DNA of 64,000 nucleotides from AC-32 sp963772975 (GCA_963772975.1 CAVYZH010000010.1:558001-622000); one strand, 5' to 3'. Counted from the stretch's first letter, positions 33,927 to 43,849 are shown. Program-made: numbers and translations. The notes: a model not told the origin generated them from the letters alone.

Positions 33927-35165
33927 ATCGTGGTCTTCCTGCTCGACGGGCTCGCCGACCGGGCGCACGAGGTGCTCGGCGGGCGCACCGGGAACGAGGC
34001 CGCGGAGACGCCGAACCTCGACGCGCTGGCCGCGCGCGGCTCGACCGGGCTGCTCTACGCCGTCGGCCCGGGGCGGGCGCCGTCGTCCGAGGTCGCGCAC
34101 TGGTCAATGCTCGGCTACCGGCCCGACGAGTTTCCCGGGCGCGCGGTCTTCGAGGCGCTCGGGCGCGGGCAGGACGTGAGCGCCGAGCACGTCTTCGCCT
34201 ACGCGGCGCTGCGGCCGGCGGAGCGCCGCGAGGACGGCTGGTGGCTAACCGGCCGGCCCGATCCGGAGCGCGACACCGAGCTGGCCGAAGAGCTCGTGGC
34301 CCGCTGCGACGGGATCGCGGTCGACGGCCTGACCTTCTCGCTGGCGCATGTCTGGCGCGGCGAGGCTGTGCTGCGGATCTCCGGCGGCGCCGACGAGCGG
34401 GTCACCGACACGGATGCGTTTTTCCGAGCGTGGCATCCGCTGCTGCGGCCGCAGCCGCTCGTGGCCGAGGCGGAGCGCACCGCCAGCGCCTGCGAGACCT
34501 GGACGCGTGAGGTGATGCGTCGCCTCGAAGGCGAGCGGCTGAACGTGATCACGCTCAAGTGGTTCGGCCGGCCGCGGCAGGTGCCGAGCTTCCTCGAGCG
34601 CCACGGCGTCTCCGGCGTTTTCGCGGCGGACTCGGCGTTCCTGCGCGGGCTCGCGATGGCGCTCGGCCTCGAGCCGGTGGACGCGCCGGAGACGGACGAC
34701 CCCGTCGCCGACCTGCGTGACCGTGTCGCGCTCGCCCGGGAGCGGCTCGGCGCGGGCGACACGTTCGTCTTCTGCCACCAGAAGACGACCGACGCCGCCG
34801 GACACACGAAGGACCCGAACGTCAAGCGCGACACAATCGCCGCGCTTGACGGAGCACTCGACGCGCTGCCCACCGACCGAGCCATCGTGTGCATCACCGG
34901 CGACCACGCCACGCCGGCCTCACCCGACGTGATCCACTCGGGCGACCCGGTGCCGCTGCTCGTTGCGGGGCCAGGCGTGCGCGCGGACGCGGTCGAGCGC
35001 TTCGGCGAGCTCGACTTCGCTGGTGGGATCCTCGGCCAGCTGCGCGGGCAGGATCTGATGCCGGTGCTTCTGAACGCGGCCGACCGGCCGCTCTTCCTCG
35101 GCTCGCGGCCGACCCCGTTCGAGGGCGCCGACGGCTACCCGGCTTTGCTCGAACCGCTTCTCTAG
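33918..35165 (+). CDS. Cofactor-independent phosphoglycerate mutase, ApgM-like (alkaline phosphatase superfamily)
   Basis: This 415-residue protein has the metal- and phosphate-binding pattern of archaeal-type BPG-independent phosphoglycerate mutase: D10 in LLDGLAD, TPNLDALA, the likely phosphoserine S57 in PSSEVAHWSMLGY, TDAAGHTKD and TGDHATPASPDVIHSGD. It interconverts 3- and 2-phosphoglycerate or acts on a related phosphonate or phosphosugar. The only suitable start, GTG 33918, is inside a perfect inverted repeat. It is followed after 10 bases by the heme A synthase gene. Confidence 0.82.
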   Translation: MYPIVVFLLDGLADRAHEVLGGRTGNEAAETPNLDALAARGSTGLLYAVGPGRAPSSEVAHWSMLGYRPDEFPGRAVFEALGRGQDVSAEHVFAYAALRPAERREDGWWLTGRPDPERDTELAEELVARCDGIAVDGLTFSLAHVWRGEAVLRISGGADERVTDTDAFFRAWHPLLRPQPLVAEAERTASACETWTREVMRRLEGERLNVITLKWFGRPRQVPSFLERHGVSGVFAADSAFLRGLAMALGLEPVDAPETDDPVADLRDRVALARERLGAGDTFVFCHQKTTDAAGHTKDPNVKRDTIAALDGALDALPTDRAIVCITGDHATPASPDVIHSGDPVPLLVAGPGVRADAVERFGELDFAGGILGQLRGQDLMPVLLNAADRPLFLGSRPTPFEGADGYPALLEPLL

Positions 35166-35175
35166 CATTCCCGCC

Positions 35176-36111
35176 GTGGAAGCCACCACCGCCCGCCTCA
35201 GGCGGATCGAACTCTCGCCCGCGCGGTTCTTCCAGCTGACGCTCGTCTCGCTCGGCGCCCTCTGGCTGATCGTCGTCACCGGCGCGGCCGTGCGCGTGAC
35301 CGACTCCGGGCTCGGCTGCCGTCATTGGCCGGGCTGCGAGCAAGGCCATCCGCTGCCGGCCAAGGACTACCACGCGTTCATCGAGTTCGGGAACCGCGCG
35401 CTCGGGGGCGTCGTGATCGTGCTCGTGCTGCTGACCGCGGTCTCGTCGTTCTTCGTACCCGGCCTGTCGCGGGGCGCGCGGCGGCTGGCGCTCGCGATCT
35501 TCGTCGGCACGCTCGCCCAGGCGCCGCTCGGCTACCTCGCCGTGCACAGCGACCTGCACTGGCCGGTCGTGGCCGCGCACCTGCTGCTCTCGATGGCCCT
35601 GCTGGCCGGTGCGGTCGTGCTCGCGCTCGAGGCGCTGGCGCTGCGCTCCGGCCGAGCGGAGCCGGTTGCGCCGCTCGAGCTGCGGCGGGGAGCGCTGGCG
35701 CTGACCGCGGCGGCCGGCGTCCTGCTCCTGACCGGGGCGCTCGCAACGGCCGGCGGGCCGCACTCCGGCGGCGGTGCGGAGCACGTCGACCGGCTCTGGC
35801 GGCTGCAGCCGCTGATCTACGTCCATGCCGCGACGGTCGCGGTCTTCGCGGTCTCGCTCGTGTTCGTGCTCGGCTACCTCGCCTCGCAGCGCGAACGCTG
35901 GCCCCGGTTGTTCGGGCTCGGCGTGGCCGTCTTCGCCGTGCTGCTCGCGCAGATGGCGCTCGGGGAGGTGCAGTACCGGACGCACTTGCCCTGGCCGCTC
36001 GTGCTCGTCCACGTCGGCCTCGCGGCCGCGGTCTGGGCGTTGCTGGTGGCCTTCGTGACGGTTCTGTGGCGTCCGCCGGCGGCTCTCGCAGCTAGGCCGC
36101 ACGTAGACTGA
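35176..36111 (+). CDS. ctaA: Heme A synthase (COX15/CtaA family)
   Basis: This 311-residue membrane protein with eight hydrophobic segments oxidises heme O to heme A for aa3-type cytochrome oxidase. The first extracytoplasmic loop contains RVTDSGLGCRHWPGC, with the C48/C54 disulfide pair characteristic of Gram-positive CtaA, and conserved heme-ligand histidines appear in the helices (EFGNR..., AAHLL, VHAA, LVHV). This indicates aerobic respiration. The next gene (PAC2) starts 4 bases after its stop codon. Confidence 0.9.
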   Translation: MEATTARLRRIELSPARFFQLTLVSLGALWLIVVTGAAVRVTDSGLGCRHWPGCEQGHPLPAKDYHAFIEFGNRALGGVVIVLVLLTAVSSFFVPGLSRGARRLALAIFVGTLAQAPLGYLAVHSDLHWPVVAAHLLLSMALLAGAVVLALEALALRSGRAEPVAPLELRRGALALTAAAGVLLLTGALATAGGPHSGGGAEHVDRLWRLQPLIYVHAATVAVFAVSLVFVLGYLASQRERWPRLFGLGVAVFAVLLAQMALGEVQYRTHLPWPLVLVHVGLAAAVWALLVAFVTVLWRPPAALAARPHVD

Positions 36112-36115
36112 CCGA

Positions 36116-37006
36116 GTGGCGGACGAGCTTCGCATCGACCACCGGCCGGAGCTCGAGCGGCCGATCCTGGTGGCCGCCTTTCGCGGCTGGAACGACGGCG
36201 CGCAGGCGGCGTCGCTGGCGGCCGGATACCTCGCCAAGACCTGGGGCGCGGAGCGCTTCGCGGACGTCGACCCGGAGAACTTCTTCGACTTCCAGGCGAC
36301 CCGTCCGCACGTCTCGCTCGAGGAGGGCCTGAGCCGACGGATCGACTGGCCGGAGACGGCCTTCTACCACGCCCGGCCGGAAGGCCTCGACCGTGATGTC
36401 GTGCTGCTCCTCGGGATCGAGCCGAACCTGCGCTGGCGGACGTTCACGGAGCTCGTCGTCGGCCTCGCACGCGACCTCGGGATCGAGCTGCTGATCACCC
36501 TCGGCGCGCTGCTCGCGGACGTGCCGCACACGCGCTCGGCGCCCGTGACCGGCAGCGCGAGCGACAAGGAACTGGTCGAGCGGCTCGGGCTCTCGGCTTC
36601 GCGCTACGAGGGGCCGACCGGGATCGTCGGGGTGATCCACGACCTCTGCGGCCAGAGCGGCATCCCATCGGCGAGCCTCTGGGCCGCGGTGCCGCACTAC
36701 GTCTCGCTGACGCCCAGCCCGCGCGGCGCGCTCGCGCTGTGCGAGCGGCTCGGAGACGTGCTCGGGATCGAGATCGAAGCCGACGAGCTCGAGGAGGCCG
36801 CGCGGAACTACGAGGAGCAGGTCAGCGAGGCCGTCGCGTCGGACGAGGAGACCGCCGCCTACGTGGACGAGCTCGAGCGCCGCTCGGACCAGCTCGACGA
36901 CGCCACGGAGCTGCCCTCGGGCGACGCGCTCGCGGCGGAGCTGACGCGCTTCCTCAAGCAGCGCGATGAGGAAGACGGCGAAGACCCTGCCGCCCGCGAG
37001 CAATAG
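36116..37006 (+). CDS. PAC2-family protein (proteasome-assembly-chaperone-like)
   Basis: This 296-residue protein matches the actinobacterial PAC2 family: N-terminal LVAAFRGWNDGAQAAS, central LLITLGALLADVPHTR and VPHYVS motifs. The C-terminal 60 residues are acidic and probably coiled. Family members are linked to proteasome or protein-quality-control roles by homology only. No proteasome genes are in the window. It lies 4 bases after ctaA and converges on dipZ. Confidence 0.85.
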   Translation: MADELRIDHRPELERPILVAAFRGWNDGAQAASLAAGYLAKTWGAERFADVDPENFFDFQATRPHVSLEEGLSRRIDWPETAFYHARPEGLDRDVVLLLGIEPNLRWRTFTELVVGLARDLGIELLITLGALLADVPHTRSAPVTGSASDKELVERLGLSASRYEGPTGIVGVIHDLCGQSGIPSASLWAAVPHYVSLTPSPRGALALCERLGDVLGIEIEADELEEAARNYEEQVSEAVASDEETAAYVDELERRSDQLDDATELPSGDALAAELTRFLKQRDEEDGEDPAAREQ

Positions 37007-37034
37007 CGGCGGCGGGAGCGGCGGTGCCTGGTAG

Positions 37035-38684
37035 TTATCCGAACGTGAACGCGTAAGCCGCGATCCCGGGCGTGAAGCGCAGCTCGAGCGCGCCCTCCGC
37101 CAGGTCCCGGTACTGCAGGAGCGTGTAGAGCCGGCTGAGCCCGTTCACGCGGACCGTCTTCCCCGGCCGGCCGCCGACGATCACCTGCATCCGGCCGTGG
37201 CCGCTCAGCACGAGGTAGACGTTCTGCGCGAGGAAGTGGAGCCGCAGGCGCGCGTTTTGGTGGGCGACGATTCGCTGCCGCTGGACCGACCAGACGCCGG
37301 AGTAGGCGAGGTCGTTCAGCGGGATCTCACGAGGGAAGCGGTAGCGCACCGGCACGTTCGCGGTCAGCGGCGAGCCGACGTAGCGGTCGAGCCGTTCCCA
37401 GCCGAGGTACGACTCGGGCGTCGTCAGGTGTTGCGGGGTGCGGTCCTTGACGGACGCGAGCTGCGCGCCGGCAGGCTCGCCGAGCAGCGTCCGGATCGAG
37501 CGCTCGGTCTCGTCGTACTGGCCCTCGCCCTTCTTGATCTCGCGCACATGACCGCGCTTGTCGATCAGGTACTCGGCCGGCCAGGCGTCGTTCTGGTACG
37601 CGGACCACGTGCGGTAGTCGTCGTCGATCGCAACCGGGTAGCGCACGCCGAGCTTGCGCGCGGCCTCGCGGACGTTCGAGGGCACGTGCTCGAATGCGAA
37701 CTCCGGCGTGTGCACGCCGACAATCACGAGCCCGGCCTTGCGGTAGCGCTTGTCCCACGCCTCGAGGTGCGGCAGCGTGCGCAGGCAGTTGATGCACGAG
37801 TACGTCCAGAAGTCGACGAGCACGACCTTCCCGCGCAGCTGCTGCAGCGCGAGGGGCTTCGAGTTGATCCATTCCGAGATCCCGGTGAAGTCGGGCGCCG
37901 TGCCGTAGTCGGCCAGCGAGCCCGCGGACTGGGGGCCGTGGAATCGCGATTCGCCCCGGTGCTGGAGCTTCGCGAGCTCGTTGTGCGCGATCGAGCTGCG
38001 CTCGACCCCCTGCAGCGCGTGCGTGTAGTCCGGGAACCAGGTCTGCAGCTTCGTGTCGGCATTGAAGACGAGCGCGAGCGCGGCCAGCGCCAGGACGATG
38101 CCGAGGCCGGTCCGCAGCGCCTGCGCGTTCATTCGGATCCGCCGCGTCGCGCGCTGCCCGAGCGCGGCGATCGCGAGCATCGGCAACGCGGCACCGAGGG
38201 CGTAGGCGAGTGTGATCGCAACCGTCTGCCAGCCCAGGTGCACCCGGGCGGCGTTCGCCGAGATGGCGCCGATGATCGGCCCGCCGCAGGGGACGAAGAC
38301 GAGCCCGAGGCTCGCCCCGAGCAGGAAGCCTCCGCCGAGGTCGCTGTTCGGGGCGCGGCGGCTGAGCCGCGCCAGCGGCCGCTCGATCCAGACGCCGACC
38401 TGGGGGAAGATCAGGCTCGCTGCGACGAGGAACAGCAGGCCGATCGAGAGGTTGCGCAGGAAGTCCTGTGGCAGGTGCAGCTGGCGCAGCAGCCAGGTGG
38501 CGATCAGCGTAAAGGTCGCGAAGCTGGTGACGAGCCCGGCGATGATCGCGTAGGGCCGGCGCCGGCCGCCGCTCGCGCCTCCCGCGAACAGGATCGGCAG
38601 CACGGGAAACACGCACGGCGAGACCGCGGTGACGATGCCCGCGGCAAAGGCGATCGGGAGCAGGATCAGGAAGCGCCCGTCCAT
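37035..38684 (-). CDS. dipZ: DipZ-type CcdA-thioredoxin fusion (thiol-disulfide transfer)
   Basis: This 549-residue protein has an N-terminal CcdA/DsbD-like membrane domain (about 1-215) with conserved cysteines in SPCVFPVLP and VPCGGP. A TlpA-like thioredoxin domain (about 260-400) has C297-I-N-C300 in WTYSCINC, and a C-terminal beta-sandwich (about 415-549) is typical of mycobacterial DipZ. It carries reducing power across the membrane to exported thiols, for example in cytochrome c maturation or antioxidant defence. It lies 35 bases downstream of the helicase gene on the same strand. Confidence 0.9.
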   Translation of the reverse strand: MDGRFLILLPIAFAAGIVTAVSPCVFPVLPILFAGGASGGRRRPYAIIAGLVTSFATFTLIATWLLRQLHLPQDFLRNLSIGLLFLVAASLIFPQVGVWIERPLARLSRRAPNSDLGGGFLLGASLGLVFVPCGGPIIGAISANAARVHLGWQTVAITLAYALGAALPMLAIAALGQRATRRIRMNAQALRTGLGIVLALAALALVFNADTKLQTWFPDYTHALQGVERSSIAHNELAKLQHRGESRFHGPQSAGSLADYGTAPDFTGISEWINSKPLALQQLRGKVVLVDFWTYSCINCLRTLPHLEAWDKRYRKAGLVIVGVHTPEFAFEHVPSNVREAARKLGVRYPVAIDDDYRTWSAYQNDAWPAEYLIDKRGHVREIKKGEGQYDETERSIRTLLGEPAGAQLASVKDRTPQHLTTPESYLGWERLDRYVGSPLTANVPVRYRFPREIPLNDLAYSGVWSVQRQRIVAHQNARLRLHFLAQNVYLVLSGHGRMQVIVGGRPGKTVRVNGLSRLYTLLQYRDLAEGALELRFTPGIAAYAFTFG

Positions 38685-38719
38685 GCGTTATCGGTGCAGT
38701 CTCTGGTGGACGCCCGGCG

Positions 38720-41206
38720 TTACGCCTCGGCGGCCGGGGCGGTTTTCCGCTCCGGCTTGTCGGCCGCCGGCTTCGGGCCGTTCCGCGACTGCTTCTGCTG
38801 CTGGCCGCCCTGCCCCTGAGCCTGGCCCTTCTTCTTGCGCTTGCGCCGCCTGCGCCGTGTACGGCTGCCCGCGGCCTTCGGCGCCGGCAGGTTGTCGGCG
38901 AGCGCGTTCGCGACCTCTTGGATCGTGCCGAGCCGCTCGCGGGCGGCGTCGATCAGCTGGTTCGCGCGTGGGGTGTAGCCCTCGGCCGAGGCGAGCAGCG
39001 CCGCTCCGACCTCGCGCGACTGGTCGAGCGCGGCGTTGACGAGCTTGGCCGCGTTCTCCTCGTGCCGGTGGCCGCGCGAGTTGGCGAGCGCGCCGAGCAA
39101 GCGCTTGGCCTCCGGGAATTCCGCGCTGGCGCGGCGATCCTGCACTTTGCGCGTCGCGCGTGCGAGTCGCCACGTCCAGCGGGCGAGGATCTGCTCCGGC
39201 GCGTCGACCTTCTCGTCGCCCAACGCGCGCAAGAGCGTGCGGACGCCCTGGACCCGGTCCTTCTCCCACGTCGGCGCCTGGGTGACGAGCGTGACGAGAT
39301 CGTCGAAGTTCGCCCGGTCGACCTTCATCGAGACCCGGTCGGCGAGCGCGGTCAGGCGCAGGCGCCGGTTCGGGTTCTCGGCGGCGCAGGCGGTCAGGAA
39401 CTGCTCGAGCGCGGCGCGGTTGGCCTTGCCCTCGGTGAACTTCTTCACGAACTCGACGCGTTCGTCGAAGCGGACGGCGCGGCCGGCGATCGTGGCCCAG
39501 TAGAGCTGCTCGTCGTCGTCGAGGAAGCGCGGGTCGATCCGCTGCCACTCGCGGTCGATCACGGCCAGCCGCCGTTTGACGTCCGGTGTGACCGGCACGA
39601 GCCACGGCGCCGGCGAGAGCTTCCGCCGGGCTCGACGCTGCACGCGGCGGCGCGGGGCGGGCGTGACGCGTGCGCCCTCGCGGTAGAAGTCGGCGTCCAG
39701 CAGGGAGTGCAGCGAGACGACGCGCTCGTTGTGCGTCGCGCCCTTCGGGACGAAATCGATCACCACGCCGGCCTCCTTGCGCGGGTGCATGCGCATGATC
39801 CGGCCGATCCGCTGCTGGTAGACGCGGCGCGAGGCCGTCGGGGCGAGGTGCATGCAGACCGTCGCTCTCGGTGAGTTCCAGCCCTCGGCGAGCAGCATCG
39901 CGTTGATCAGGACGTTGATCTCGCCGCGCTCGTACGCCGCGAGCGTCTCGGCGAGCTGCACCGGAGGCGTCTTGCCGCTGACCGCCTCGGCCTTGAGCCC
40001 GACCGCGCGGAACTCCTTCGCCAGGTTGTATGCGTGCTCGACTCCCGCGGCGTAGACGATGCCCGGCGTGTTCTCGAACCGCTCGCGGTAGAGGCTCGCG
40101 GCGGCCTGGTTCAGGGCCTGGTGGTCGAGCACCGCGGCCAGGGCGCGCTCCTCGAAGTCGCCGCCGACGATCGGCACAGACGAGATCGCCGCGGCCGGCG
40201 GCACGCGCAGGCAGCGGAGCGGCGCGATCAAGCCGCGACGGGCCGCGTCGCCGAGCGGCAGCTCGTCGATCGAGGCGGGGAAGACGTCCGAGACCTGCTT
40301 GGCGATCAGTTGCTCGGTGGCCGTCATGCCGATGTAGATCGGGTCGGAGAAGCTGCGGATCGCCTGGCTCGTCTTCTCGCCGAGCGCGGTGTGGGCCTCG
40401 TCGGCGATCACGAGCTGGTACGTCTCGGGGTTCAGGTCGCCGTGGTGGCGCGCGAACCACGCATAGGTCTGGACGGTGACCGGGTTCGGCTTCTTCGGCT
40501 TCTTGCCCTTGAGGACAGCGTCCTCGAAGCGGTCACCGTAGCCCTCGGTCTTCAGCTCGCGGTGGAACTGCGAGACGAGCAGCCGGCGATGGGTGAGGAT
40601 CAGGACGCCGAGCGTGCGTGCCGCTTCGACAAAGCCGGCGGCGGCGATCGTCTTCCCCGACGCGGTGGGGTGGCGGAAGCGGAAGCGCCGGCTCGCACCC
40701 GGGTCCTTGCCGTGGTGCTCCTCGGGCAGCGCGAGCTCGTCGGATCGCTCCTCGAGGTGGACGCCGAGATCCTCCTCGTCCTCTTCGGGCTCGACCTCCG
40801 CGACCGCGGCCTCTCCGCCGTTGCCGTTGCCGTTCAGCTCGGGCTCGACCTGCGTCGCCGCGATCAGCTCGGTGAGCATCCCAGCGAGAGCGTCAATCTG
40901 GTGACGGCGCAACTCGGTGCCCGAGGCGAGCTTGGGCGGGCTCTGGCTCAGCACCCGCTCGAGCCCGAGCATCAGCGCGTAGCGGATCTTCCACTCGTAC
41001 GAGGGCTCCCGTGCGCCGGCCTCGATCTCGGCGAGCGCGTCGTCGAGCGCCCGCCGCCTGGCCGTCTCAGGGGCAAGCGCAACCGCCGGATCTTCATCCG
41101 GATGGAGGAAGGGCTCTCTGGCCCAGCCTTCGGCCTGGAGGGCGGAAGCGGCTAGGCCGTCCGGAGCCTCCGGCGCCAGCGTCGGTTGCTCGGTTGTTTC
41201 CTGCAT
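38720..41206 (-). CDS. Large SF2 DEAH-box helicase with acidic insertion and basic tail
   Basis: This 828-residue protein has the SF2 helicase motifs: Walker A PTASGKT (about 180-186), DEAH (269-272), GMTATE, and QRIGRIMR (motif VI). An acidic, Gly/Asn-rich insertion (about 118-170) separates the RHQ Q-motif region (98-107) from Walker A. The C-terminal 250 residues are helical and charged and end in a strongly basic, Gln-rich tail (RRRRRKRKKK). It resembles the restriction-enzyme-R-subunit/RadD/SSL2 group, but no nuclease or methylase gene is beside it, so DNA repair or RNA work is possible. A TATGAT -10-like element lies at 41288-41293. Confidence 0.85.
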   Translation of the reverse strand: MQETTEQPTLAPEAPDGLAASALQAEGWAREPFLHPDEDPAVALAPETARRRALDDALAEIEAGAREPSYEWKIRYALMLGLERVLSQSPPKLASGTELRRHQIDALAGMLTELIAATQVEPELNGNGNGGEAAVAEVEPEEDEEDLGVHLEERSDELALPEEHHGKDPGASRRFRFRHPTASGKTIAAAGFVEAARTLGVLILTHRRLLVSQFHRELKTEGYGDRFEDAVLKGKKPKKPNPVTVQTYAWFARHHGDLNPETYQLVIADEAHTALGEKTSQAIRSFSDPIYIGMTATEQLIAKQVSDVFPASIDELPLGDAARRGLIAPLRCLRVPPAAAISSVPIVGGDFEERALAAVLDHQALNQAAASLYRERFENTPGIVYAAGVEHAYNLAKEFRAVGLKAEAVSGKTPPVQLAETLAAYERGEINVLINAMLLAEGWNSPRATVCMHLAPTASRRVYQQRIGRIMRMHPRKEAGVVIDFVPKGATHNERVVSLHSLLDADFYREGARVTPAPRRRVQRRARRKLSPAPWLVPVTPDVKRRLAVIDREWQRIDPRFLDDDEQLYWATIAGRAVRFDERVEFVKKFTEGKANRAALEQFLTACAAENPNRRLRLTALADRVSMKVDRANFDDLVTLVTQAPTWEKDRVQGVRTLLRALGDEKVDAPEQILARWTWRLARATRKVQDRRASAEFPEAKRLLGALANSRGHRHEENAAKLVNAALDQSREVGAALLASAEGYTPRANQLIDAARERLGTIQEVANALADNLPAPKAAGSRTRRRRRKRKKKGQAQGQGGQQQKQSRNGPKPAADKPERKTAPAAEA

Positions 41207-41314
41207 ACGTGCAGCACGTCGCCGTGCCGCGAATCTCAGTGAGAGAGCGCGCTCGCGTGCAGTCCAGTGGGCGAGCGACGCTTCCGAATCATAGCCGATC
41301 CGCGGGCCGGCGGC

Positions 41315-41902
41315 CTAGCCGCCGAGCCCGCCGAAGACCGCAAACGGGTTCTGTGGCGTGGCCTCCCAGACGACCTGGCCGCCCGGCTCCGCCTCGCCGT
41401 GCACGCGCTGCGCAAGTGCGTTTGCGTCTTCCTCGGACGCGACGCCGACGATCAGGTAGCGCCAACGCCGCACAACGTCGTAGCCCTCGCTCTCCAGCTG
41501 GTCGGCGAGTTTCTCCGCCTCGTCGTGCGAGGGCAGCTCGACTCGCACCTCCCACGGCGCGCGGTCGTGCGCGAGCTCCTCCTGCTCCCAGGTCTCCTGC
41601 GGCGGCTCGCCCGACCAGCGCTCCTCCTCGGCCAGCCAGCGCTCGACCTCGACCTCGGCCTGGATGCCCTCCTCCGCGAGCTCGGCCTGGACGATGCTGC
41701 GGGCCTGCTCGGCCTGAGGCTGGTTCTCCGCGTAGACAAAGATCGTGTCGTCGTCGCGGGAGACCGCGAGGCGGTGACCCTGCAGCTCCTCCGCGAGGCG
41801 CTTCGCCTCGTCGGAGCCGAGGTCGAGCCCGAGGCGCTCGAGCAGCGTCTCGCCGTGCTCGGCCTCGTGCGGCTGGATCCGGATGCGCCAGTTGTCGCTC
41901 AT
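41315..41902 (-). CDS. Conserved-type cytosolic protein with two SPOR/ferredoxin-like folds
   Basis: This 195-residue, highly acidic protein has two similar alpha-beta units (about 38-90 and 112-165). Each has a VxVxxxDExExLAxxLxxEG pattern, suggesting a duplicated small domain used for regulation or binding. No signal peptide or catalytic motif is seen. The ATG start overlaps the fatty-acid oxidation gene stop by 4 bases, so it is the last gene of the thiolase-fadB operon. The function is unknown. Confidence 0.65.
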   Translation of the reverse strand: MSDNWRIRIQPHEAEHGETLLERLGLDLGSDEAKRLAEELQGHRLAVSRDDDTIFVYAENQPQAEQARSIVQAELAEEGIQAEVEVERWLAEEERWSGEPPQETWEQEELAHDRAPWEVRVELPSHDEAEKLADQLESEGYDVVRRWRYLIVGVASEEDANALAQRVHGEAEPGGQVVWEATPQNPFAVFGGLGG

Positions 41903-43842
41903 CCTGCGGGCGCCCCCGCACCGGTCTCGGCGAGTGGGCGCCCGAACATCTTGTCCGAAATGCCGACCTGGTCGAGGTACTTGGTGATCCCGCCGAGCCA
42001 GAACGGCCAGCCTGCGCCGAGTAGCAGCGCCGTGTCGACGTCCTTCGCCTCCGCGACGACGCCTTCTTGCAGGAGGTGGTGGATCTCGTCTGCGAGCGCC
42101 TCGAGCGCGGTCCCGAGCAGCTCGTCGCGCGAGAGCGGCGCGTGCTCGCGGACGACGATCTCGTCCTTGCCCTCGGCGTAGTTCGCCAGGGTGGGCGAGA
42201 GCGGGAAGCGGTCGGGGTAGGCGTCGTGGAGCGTGCCGAGCACGTGGTTGGCGACGCGCGGGCCGACCATCTGCAGCAGTACCGAGGGCGCCATCGGCAG
42301 GCCGAGCGCGAGGATTGCCTCGTCCGCCTCGTCGGGGTCGGTGCCGCGCTCGAGCGCATCGAGCACGACGCTCATCAGGCGCGTCAGGAGGCGGTTGACG
42401 ACGAACGCCGGCGCGTCGGCGACGAGCACCGGGCGCTTGCGCAGCCCCTCGGCGAAGGCCCAGGCAGTGGCCAGCGTCTGGTCGTCGGTGCTCGGTGTGC
42501 GGACGAGCTCGACCAGGGGGAGCACGGCGACCGGATTGAAGAAGTGGATGCCGACGTCGGCGCCCATCTCCTCGACCGAGAGGCTCGAGGTGTTGGTCGC
42601 GAGCACGCAGTCGGGCCCGGTGTGCTCGCGCAACTCTGCGAAGACCTGCTGCTTGACCTCGAGCTCCTCGAAGACCGCCTCGAGCACAAGGTCGCAGTCG
42701 GCGAACTCGTCGTAGCTCGTCGAGGTGGAGACGAGCGAGGAGAGGAAGCGGGCCTTGCCCTCGTCGTAGCGGCCCTTGGCAACCTGCTCGGCGAGGCCTT
42801 CCTCGATCGTCGTGCGGGCCGAGGCGAGCGCGTCCTCGCTGAGGTCGCGCATCGCCACGGGCACTTCGAGCCGGCGCAGGAAGAGCGTCGCAAGCTGGGC
42901 CGCCATCAAGCCGGCGCCGACGAGGCCGACCTTGCGGATCGGCCGGGGCGGGACGCTCGGCCGGCCTGGAGCGCTCTTGGCCCGGCGGTCGACCAGGTCG
43001 AAGGCGTAGAGCGAGGCCTGTGCCTGCCGGCCGGGCAGCAGCTCGCCGACGGCCTCCTCCTCGGCGGCGTAGCCCTCTTCGAGCGACCAGCCCGAGAGCG
43101 CGCCCTCGATCAGGTCGAGTGCCTTGTACGGCGCATGCGCGGCTCCGTGTACCTGTCCGTCGAGCCTTCCGCGCGCCTTCCGGAGCACGTCCGTGACGTC
43201 CTCGTCACGGTGTCCGGCACTGTCGGCTCCGAGCTGGAGGGCGAAGGCGATCGACTCGTCCACGAACTCGGCCGGCTCGAGCAGCCGGCCGGCGAAGCCT
43301 AGCTCGAACGCCTCCGGGCCGGTCAGCATCCGGTTCTGGCGCATGGGATTGGCGACGACGAACTTGACCGCCGTCTCCGCGCCGACGAGCCGTGGTACGA
43401 GCTGCGTTCCGCCCCAGGCCGGGACGATCCCGAGGAAGCACTCCGGACAGGCGAAGTGCCGCACGGCCGTCGAGATCGTGCGCGCGTCGCAGTGGAGCGC
43501 GATTTCGACGCCGCCCCCGAGGCAGGCGCCGTTGACGGCAGCCACGGTCGGATAGGGCAGCGCGCGGATGCGCCCGAAGAGCTCGTGGCCGGCGCGGCTC
43601 CCCTCGATCGCCAGCTCGCGCGTGGCGCCTGGGAACTGCGTCACGTCCGCGCCAGCCGCGAAGACGAACGGCTTCCCGGTCAGGACGAGCGCGTCCCAGT
43701 CCCCCTCCTCCAGCTCGGGCAGCAGCCGCTCGAGCGACTCGAGCGCCGCGCGACCGAAGAAGGTCGGTTTGGTGTGATCCTCGCCGTTGTCGATCGTGAC
43801 CAGCGCGACCACCCCGGCATCCGGCACTTCGACCCGGGCCAC
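41899..43842 (-). CDS. fadB: Enoyl-CoA hydratase/3-hydroxyacyl-CoA dehydrogenase fusion (FadB/FadJ type)
   Basis: This 647-residue fusion has an N-terminal crotonase domain (about 1-190, with the oxyanion-hole segment FAAGADVTQF and GGGVEIAL), a linker (about 190-300), a Rossmann NAD domain (KVGLVGAGLMAAQLA, about 305), and two C-terminal 3HCDH domains. It carries out hydration and oxidation in beta-oxidation. It lacks roughly 70-80 residues compared with enteric FadB. In the Rossmann motif the usual GxMGxGIA reads GLMAAQLA. It is operonic with the thiolase gene 7 bases upstream. Confidence 0.9.
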   Translation of the reverse strand: MARVEVPDAGVVALVTIDNGEDHTKPTFFGRAALESLERLLPELEEGDWDALVLTGKPFVFAAGADVTQFPGATRELAIEGSRAGHELFGRIRALPYPTVAAVNGACLGGGVEIALHCDARTISTAVRHFACPECFLGIVPAWGGTQLVPRLVGAETAVKFVVANPMRQNRMLTGPEAFELGFAGRLLEPAEFVDESIAFALQLGADSAGHRDEDVTDVLRKARGRLDGQVHGAAHAPYKALDLIEGALSGWSLEEGYAAEEEAVGELLPGRQAQASLYAFDLVDRRAKSAPGRPSVPPRPIRKVGLVGAGLMAAQLATLFLRRLEVPVAMRDLSEDALASARTTIEEGLAEQVAKGRYDEGKARFLSSLVSTSTSYDEFADCDLVLEAVFEELEVKQQVFAELREHTGPDCVLATNTSSLSVEEMGADVGIHFFNPVAVLPLVELVRTPSTDDQTLATAWAFAEGLRKRPVLVADAPAFVVNRLLTRLMSVVLDALERGTDPDEADEAILALGLPMAPSVLLQMVGPRVANHVLGTLHDAYPDRFPLSPTLANYAEGKDEIVVREHAPLSRDELLGTALEALADEIHHLLQEGVVAEAKDVDTALLLGAGWPFWLGGITKYLDQVGISDKMFGRPLAETGAGAPAG

Positions 43843-43849
43843 CTTGAAC

